NCBI GenBank assembly: GCA_948875265.1
Contig: CAQRYF010000006.1
Location: forward strand, 1-51,258
Origin: an uncultured Clostridia bacterium
GTDB taxonomy: Bacteria > Bacillota > Clostridia > TANB77 > CAG-508
Reading direction: 5' to 3'
Length of the DNA: 51,258 nt
Part shown: one piece after another, positions 47,587 through 51,258 of the stretch
How the letters are laid out: each line of letters begins with the position of its first letter
Position numbering within the stretch: the stretch's first letter is position 1
Notes under the pieces: model-generated
Databases searched by the model: none
The model's input: the letters and a program-made list of their open reading frames with translations, nothing else
Told to the model about the DNA's origin: nothing
Made by a program: the position numbers and the translations under genes

Positions 47587-48402
47587 TTATTTATTTGTTA
47601 CAACTAGAACTGTGTCTAGTTTATCAAAATCAACTGCAGTTTCTATTAAAGCATTTCTATCTGTAATATTTTGAGTGTTTGAAACCTTTTTTACAGTTCC
47701 TATATGGATTCCCTTTGGATATATTCCACCTAATCCTGATGTTTCTATACTATCTCCTTGTATTATATTTTTATCAGTAGGTATATACATAGCTTTTAAT
47801 ACAGATTGTCCATCTAAAGTTCCCTTACATACTATTGCATCTTTAGTTGTACTCATTGTGCAACTAATTGAACTTGCTGTATCTATTATAGTCTGAACCT
47901 TCGCTGTATTTTTTGTTACTGATATAACATGGCCTACCAAACCTTTATCAGCAATTACAGTCATATTTTCTTTTACTCCATCATCTTTTCCTATATTTAT
48001 AATTATAGTTTTTGAATAATTACTAATATCTTTATTTATTACATAACCTGGTATAGTCTTATATTCTCCATATTTTTCTGTTAGATTTAAATATTCTTTT
48101 AATGTTTCATTTTGCGTCTTTATATTTTCCAATTCTCTTAATGATTGTTCTAATTCACTATTTTGTTGTTTTAACTTCGAATTTTCTTCTTTTAGATTAC
48201 TTATATCTGTAAAAAATGTATTATTCCCACCTATTTTATTCTTTAGATATGTCAATCCATTTTGTATTGGCATTACCAAATTACTTGCAACATTTTCAAA
48301 AAATGATGAGTTTTTTTCACCATTAGAAAATATTACAATTAAAATCAGTATAATTATTGTTATAATAATTCCTATTATTCCACTTTTTTTATTTTTATAC
48401 AT
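47587..48402 (-). CDS. mreC: Rod shape-determining protein MreC
   Basis: 271 aa. An N-terminal membrane helix (about 9-26) is followed by a coiled coil (about 65-105, LKEENSKLKQQNSELEQSL) and the extracellular beta domain with IGKDDGVKENMTVIADKGLV and SGLGGIYPKGIHIGTV, all typical of MreC. It connects the cytoplasmic MreB filaments to the wall synthases outside. AGGAGT precedes the ATG; the gene starts 17 bp after mreB. No frame break. Confidence 0.94.
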   Translation of the reverse strand: MYKNKKSGIIGIIITIIILILIVIFSNGEKNSSFFENVASNLVMPIQNGLTYLKNKIGGNNTFFTDISNLKEENSKLKQQNSELEQSLRELENIKTQNETLKEYLNLTEKYGEYKTIPGYVINKDISNYSKTIIINIGKDDGVKENMTVIADKGLVGHVISVTKNTAKVQTIIDTASSISCTMSTTKDAIVCKGTLDGQSVLKAMYIPTDKNIIQGDSIETSGLGGIYPKGIHIGTVKKVSNTQNITDRNALIETAVDFDKLDTVLVVTNK

Positions 48403-48419
48403 TTTCTACTCCTAACTTT

Positions 48420-49452
48420 TTATTTTCTCTTTCTGGCGTTTATTAAAACATGTTTTAGCCTTTCTAAATCTTCTAATGTTTTACCTGTACCTCTTACAAC
48501 ACAGTCTAATGGCTCTTCTGCAATATAAACAGGCATTCCAGTCTCAATGCTTAATAACTTGCCCAAATTTTTAATTAAAGCTCCTCCTCCTGCTAAAACA
48601 ATTCCTTTTTCCATTATATCTGAAGCAAGTTCTGGAGGTGTTTTTTCTAATGTTATTTTCACTATATCTACTATTTTTTGAATTGATTCTTTTATCGCTT
48701 CTTCTATTTGTACTGATGTTATTTTGACATTTCTAGGTAACCCATCTGTTAAATCTCTTCCTCTAATCTCCATAGACATTTCTGTCATCAATGGCATAGC
48801 ACAACCTATCTGCATCTTTATTTGTTCTGCAGTTGTCTCCCCAATTGCTAAGTTCATTTCTCTTTTTATATAATTAACAATATCTTCATCTAATTCATCT
48901 CCAGCAATACGTAAAGAATGACTTACAACAACTCCTCCTAAAGATATTACTGCTACTTCTGTAGTTCCTCCTCCAATATCTACAATTATACTTCCGCTTG
49001 GTTCTCCAACATCTAAAGAAGCTCCTATTGCTGCCGCCATTGGCTCTTCAATTAGATAAACTTCTTTTGCTCCTGCCTGAAGAACTGATTCTTCTACTGC
49101 TCTTTCTTCTACTTCAGTAATTCCCGATGGTACACCCACAACTACTCTAGGTCTCCCAACATTATATCTTCTTCCTACTTTTTCAATTATATTTTTTAAC
49201 ATTAATTGTGTAGCTGTAAAATCCGCAATAACACCATCTTTTAAAGGCCTTACTGCTTTAATTTGTTCTGGAGTTCTTCCGAAGCATATCCTTAGCCTCA
49301 TTCCCTGTTGCCATTATATTTCCTGTTTTTTTATCAATAGCAACAACTGATGGTTCTTTTAATACTATTCCTTTGCCTCTTAATGTTACTAAGATATTTG
49401 CTGTACCTAAATCAATTCCTATATCTTTAGATCCAAACGTAAAAAGTTTCAT
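48420..49452 (-). CDS. mreB: Rod shape-determining protein MreB, read through a +1 recoding site
   Basis: 343 aa bacterial actin. It has the phosphate-1 motif GSKDIGIDLGTANILV (7-22), a phosphate-2 motif SGSIIVDIGGGTTEVAVISL and the adenosine motif IVLAGGGALIKNLGKLL. It forms membrane-bound filaments that guide sidewall synthesis. The frame breaks at codon 58, an in-frame CGG (49281-49279). Dropping the C restores DMLGRTPEQIKAVRPLKDGV, the conserved MreB sequence. Unshifted translation would stop soon after with only about 65 aa. The start is uncertain among ATGs at 49473, 49461 and 49452; 49452 gives the family-like MKLFTFG start. First of the mreB-mreC-mreD-mrdA-minC series and downstream of radC. 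Confidence 0.93.
49278..49281 (-). other. CGGA +1 recoding site in mreB
   Basis: Minus strand frame 0 reads ATG CTT CGG AAG AAC TCC. Skipping the C reads CTT GGA AGA ACT CCA, giving MLGRTP as in MreB proteins. The CTT CGG AA heptamer-plus is identical to the dnaG site. Confidence 0.85.
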
Positions 49453-49487
49453 AATTATCATTTTTCCTTTCATTAAACTTAAATATC

Positions 49488-50192
49488 CTATTCTTTTGTT
49501 TCTATAATCATTTTTGAAAATATGCTTGTATATCTCATATCTCCTATTACTAAATGATCTAATAACTCTATTCCAAGCATATTAGATATCTCATAAACTC
49601 TATTTGTATATTCTATATCTTGATTACTTGGAGTTGAATCACCACTTGGATGATTATGTACTAATATTATTTTAGGTGCCTTCATTTTTATTGGTTCTGC
49701 TAATACATCTTTTATAGACATATTAACAAAATTTGTACCACCCATTGCAATATCAGTAATTTTTAATATTTCATTTTTATTATTCAAAATAACTACTTTT
49801 GCTATTTCATTTTTTTCAAATCTTAATTCTCTCATTAAGATTTTAGCCACATCATATGGTTCTTTTACAGTTATTTTCTTATAATTGGAAGGGGTAGACA
49901 TCCTAATACCTAATTCGCTTAACGCTTTTATTTGAATTGCTTTTACCTTACCTATTCCTCTTATTTGCATAAGCTCTTCTATGCTCAAGCTCTGAAGAAA
50001 ATTCAAATCATCAATTCCTGTGTCATTCATATTTAATATTTTTTGTGCTAATTGTACTGATGTTTCTTCTTTTGTTCCAGCTTTTATTATTATCGCTAAT
50101 AGTTCAGCATTTGATAATACTTTTTCTCCATAAAGTTCTAATTTTTCATATGGTCTTTCTAATTCTGGTAGTTCTTTAATTTTTATAGACAA
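49488..50192 (-). CDS. radC: RadC/JAB-domain protein
   Basis: 234 aa. The N-terminal helix-hairpin-helix segment (about 55-85, IEELMQIRGIGKVKAIQIKA) is followed by a JAB/MPN metalloprotease-like domain with the metal motif VHNHPSGDSTPSNQD. Despite the name, a DNA-repair role is not established for this family. The start is TTG 50192, with AGGAAAGGA upstream. It lies upstream of mreB, a gene order common in Firmicutes. Confidence 0.93.
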   Translation of the reverse strand: MSIKIKELPELERPYEKLELYGEKVLSNAELLAIIIKAGTKEETSVQLAQKILNMNDTGIDDLNFLQSLSIEELMQIRGIGKVKAIQIKALSELGIRMSTPSNYKKITVKEPYDVAKILMRELRFEKNEIAKVVILNNKNEILKITDIAMGGTNFVNMSIKDVLAEPIKMKAPKIILVHNHPSGDSTPSNQDIEYTNRVYEISNMLGIELLDHLVIGDMRYTSIFSKMIIETKE

Positions 50193-50248
50193 AATCTTAG
50201 TTCCTTTCCTAGTTATTATTTCCCCTTATTTTGTCCCTTTATATTTCA

Positions 50249-50506
50249 CTATACCTTTCTATATACGAATATTGCTAATAACATTCCTATTATACTTGAA
50301 ACACTTATTTTAAACATTAATGCAAAAGTAATCTTCACAACACTTAAATCTAAAATGATTGGATTTTCTAAACCAAAACTTTGGCTATATGCTAACCACC
50401 AAAGCCAATCCACTCTAGATGCTAATTCTCCAAGTAGTCCACCTATAACTAACCCTGATAAAATAAATATTAATAATATCCATATATTTTTCTCTTTAGT
50501 TGCCAT
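50249..50506 (-). CDS. DUF4321 small membrane protein
   Basis: 85 aa with two membrane helices (about 8-28 and 60-81) and a short loop containing SRVDWLWWLAYSQSFG. The size, the GLLGELAS motif in the first helix and the position just upstream of radC-mreB match DUF4321 proteins of Clostridia. GGAGGT precedes the ATG. A good promoter 60 bp upstream makes it the first gene of the shape cluster. Function unknown. Confidence 0.8.
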   Translation of the reverse strand: MATKEKNIWILLIFILSGLVIGGLLGELASRVDWLWWLAYSQSFGLENPIILDLSVVKITFALMFKISVSSIIGMLLAIFVYRKV

Positions 50507-50566
50507 ATTTTTACCTCCAAATTTTACCCTTTTTACTTACGGCTATTCTATTTTACTCATGTAGCT

Positions 50567-50595
50567 ATTATATATTGATTTAGCAAATTTTTCAA
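50567..50595 (-). promoter_or_regulatory. Predicted promoter of the DUF4321-radC-mre cluster
   Basis: Minus strand: TTGAAA (50595-50590), a 17-bp spacer and TATAAT (50572-50567), about 60 bp upstream of the DUF4321 ATG. Confidence 0.75.
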
Positions 50596-50630
50596 GTAAA
50601 ATAGCCTATTTTTCAAAAAAAAGTATTGCT

Positions 50631-50659
50631 GTCCTATTGGGGACGTTTCTTAATGGGAC
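50631..50659 (+). repeat. Solitary REP-like hairpin
   Basis: GTCCTATT (50631-50638) pairs with AATGGGAC (50652-50659), with one G-U pair, around a loop GGGGACGTTTCTT. It has the same build as the ends of the RAYT element at 8.9/9.8 kb (stem, GGGG, a CTT near the loop end, then stem), but there is no transposase nearby. It lies between two divergent promoters. Confidence 0.6.
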
Positions 50660-50768
50660 ATGATGTTAAAATTAATAATTTGGATATGTTACCAAATTTT
50701 GTGTATTTAAATATAATACTAATAGTAGTATAATATAATTAATAGTTATTTTAGGGGGAATTTATTTT

Positions 50769-51258
50769 ATGAAAATTGAAAAACTTACAGAAAATAAAAT
50801 TAGGATTATTATCAATTCAGAAGATTTAGATGAAACAAATACAGATATAAATTCTTTAATGACAAAGTCCATAGAAACTCAAAGTTTGTTTTTGGAAATG
50901 CTTTTAAGAGCAGAAAAAGAAGTAGGCTTTAATACAGAAGGTTGTAAACTTTTAATAGAAGCATTTTCCTCTATTGATGGTATTCTAGTTTTTACCATAA
51001 CAAAATCAGAAAAATTAGATTGTAATTCTATTAATAATCAAAGAAAAAAACTTACAGTAAAAAGAAAAAATATTAATTCTATAGAAAATCAAATAGTCTG
51101 TAGTTTTAACAATTTCGAACAATTTTGTGACTTTTGTAACTATATTAACAATATAAGCGAATTTGATATAAAAAAATTGTCTAAAAATATATCTTTATAT
51201 TTATATAACGATACATATTACTTAATAATAGAAAATATTAATAGGAATTATATACATT
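50769..51258 (+). CDS. mecA: Adaptor protein MecA (5' part, runs off the window)
   Basis: 163 codons are visible; the gene continues past the end. MKIEKLTENKIRIIINSEDL is the N-terminal target-binding domain, followed by a low-complexity linker (about 90-115). The start of the C-terminal ClpC-binding domain then appears (CSFNNFEQFCDFCNYI and KNISLYLYNDTYYLIIENI). MecA delivers substrates to ClpCP for degradation; in B. subtilis it restrains competence. AGGGGGAA precedes the ATG by about 8 nt. A TATAAT at 50729-50734 has only a poor -35 (TTTAAA), so the promoter is uncertain. Confidence 0.85.
   Translation, partial: MKIEKLTENKIRIIINSEDLDETNTDINSLMTKSIETQSLFLEMLLRAEKEVGFNTEGCKLLIEAFSSIDGILVFTITKSEKLDCNSINNQRKKLTVKRKNINSIENQIVCSFNNFEQFCDFCNYINNISEFDIKKLSKNISLYLYNDTYYLIIENINRNYIH

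Noticed and set aside
3155..49281. Four independent sequencing or assembly errors
   Set aside because: Not excluded, but random indels should not all be an extra C before GGA at a frame-0 CGG, and none of the breaks is in a homopolymer run. Kept as the main alternative to test with reads.

Overview
The window is a chromosomal segment of a very AT-rich, Gram-positive, spore-forming anaerobe of the Clostridia type. The evidence is A/T-ending codons with AGA as the main arginine codon, strong AGGAGG-type ribosome binding sites, frequent TTG starts, spoIIE, a dnaG-rpoD operon, a radC-mreBCD-mrdA-minC cluster, sortase-type surface proteins and MecA. I saw no rRNA or tRNA gene, CRISPR array or prophage. 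The species cannot be named from this sequence.

Layout. 0.2-2.2 kb: a small alarmone synthetase, then a leucine-rich-repeat protein with a pilin-like N-terminus. 2.3-6.5 kb: dnaG, rpoD and an MscS channel as one transcription unit. 6.6-8.8 kb: an OmpR-type response regulator and its histidine kinase. 8.85-9.82 kb: a Y1/HUH (RAYT-like) transposase gene between 35-bp inverted palindromic ends. 10.0-11.9 kb: a sortase and a thioester-domain surface protein. 12.1-15.2 kb: a CNNM/CBS membrane protein and a WG-repeat protein. 15.3-20.2 kb: a patatin-like lipase, cysteine desulfurase, FAD-dependent oxidoreductase (minus strand) and Rpn-family nuclease. 20.5-22.9 kb: spoIIE (minus). 23.3-25.0 kb: a secreted Ig-like protein. 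25.1-42.9 kb: three giant surface adhesins on the minus strand. 43.4-44.2 kb: two small overlapping genes of unknown function. 44.2-50.5 kb: minC, mrdA, mreD, mreC, mreB, radC and a DUF4321 gene, all minus. 50.8 kb to the end: the start of mecA.

Main discovery candidate. Four unrelated genes (dnaG, a WG-repeat gene, the largest adhesin and mreB) are each split by an apparent one-base insertion, and all four have the same form. An in-frame CGG codon is followed by A, and dropping the C so that GGA (glycine) is read restores the full-length protein. In dnaG, mreB and the adhesin the restored glycine is the one expected from the family or the paralogue. By eye, in-frame CGG occurs only five times in all genes here. 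Four are these break points; the fifth is codon 8 of the Ig-like gene. CGGA tetramers whose C is the third base of a codon are common and never accompany a frame break. This looks like systematic +1 recoding, by skipping at an unassigned or starved CGG or by four-base decoding of CGGA, rather than gene decay or random sequencing error. I annotate these genes as intact but recoded.

Functional picture. The mre/mrd/min cluster sets cell shape and division, dnaG-rpoD serves replication and transcription, and the sortase, thioester protein and adhesins form a surface-display system. One adhesin appears to be two adhesins fused end to end, with an anchor and a second signal-like helix in the middle.
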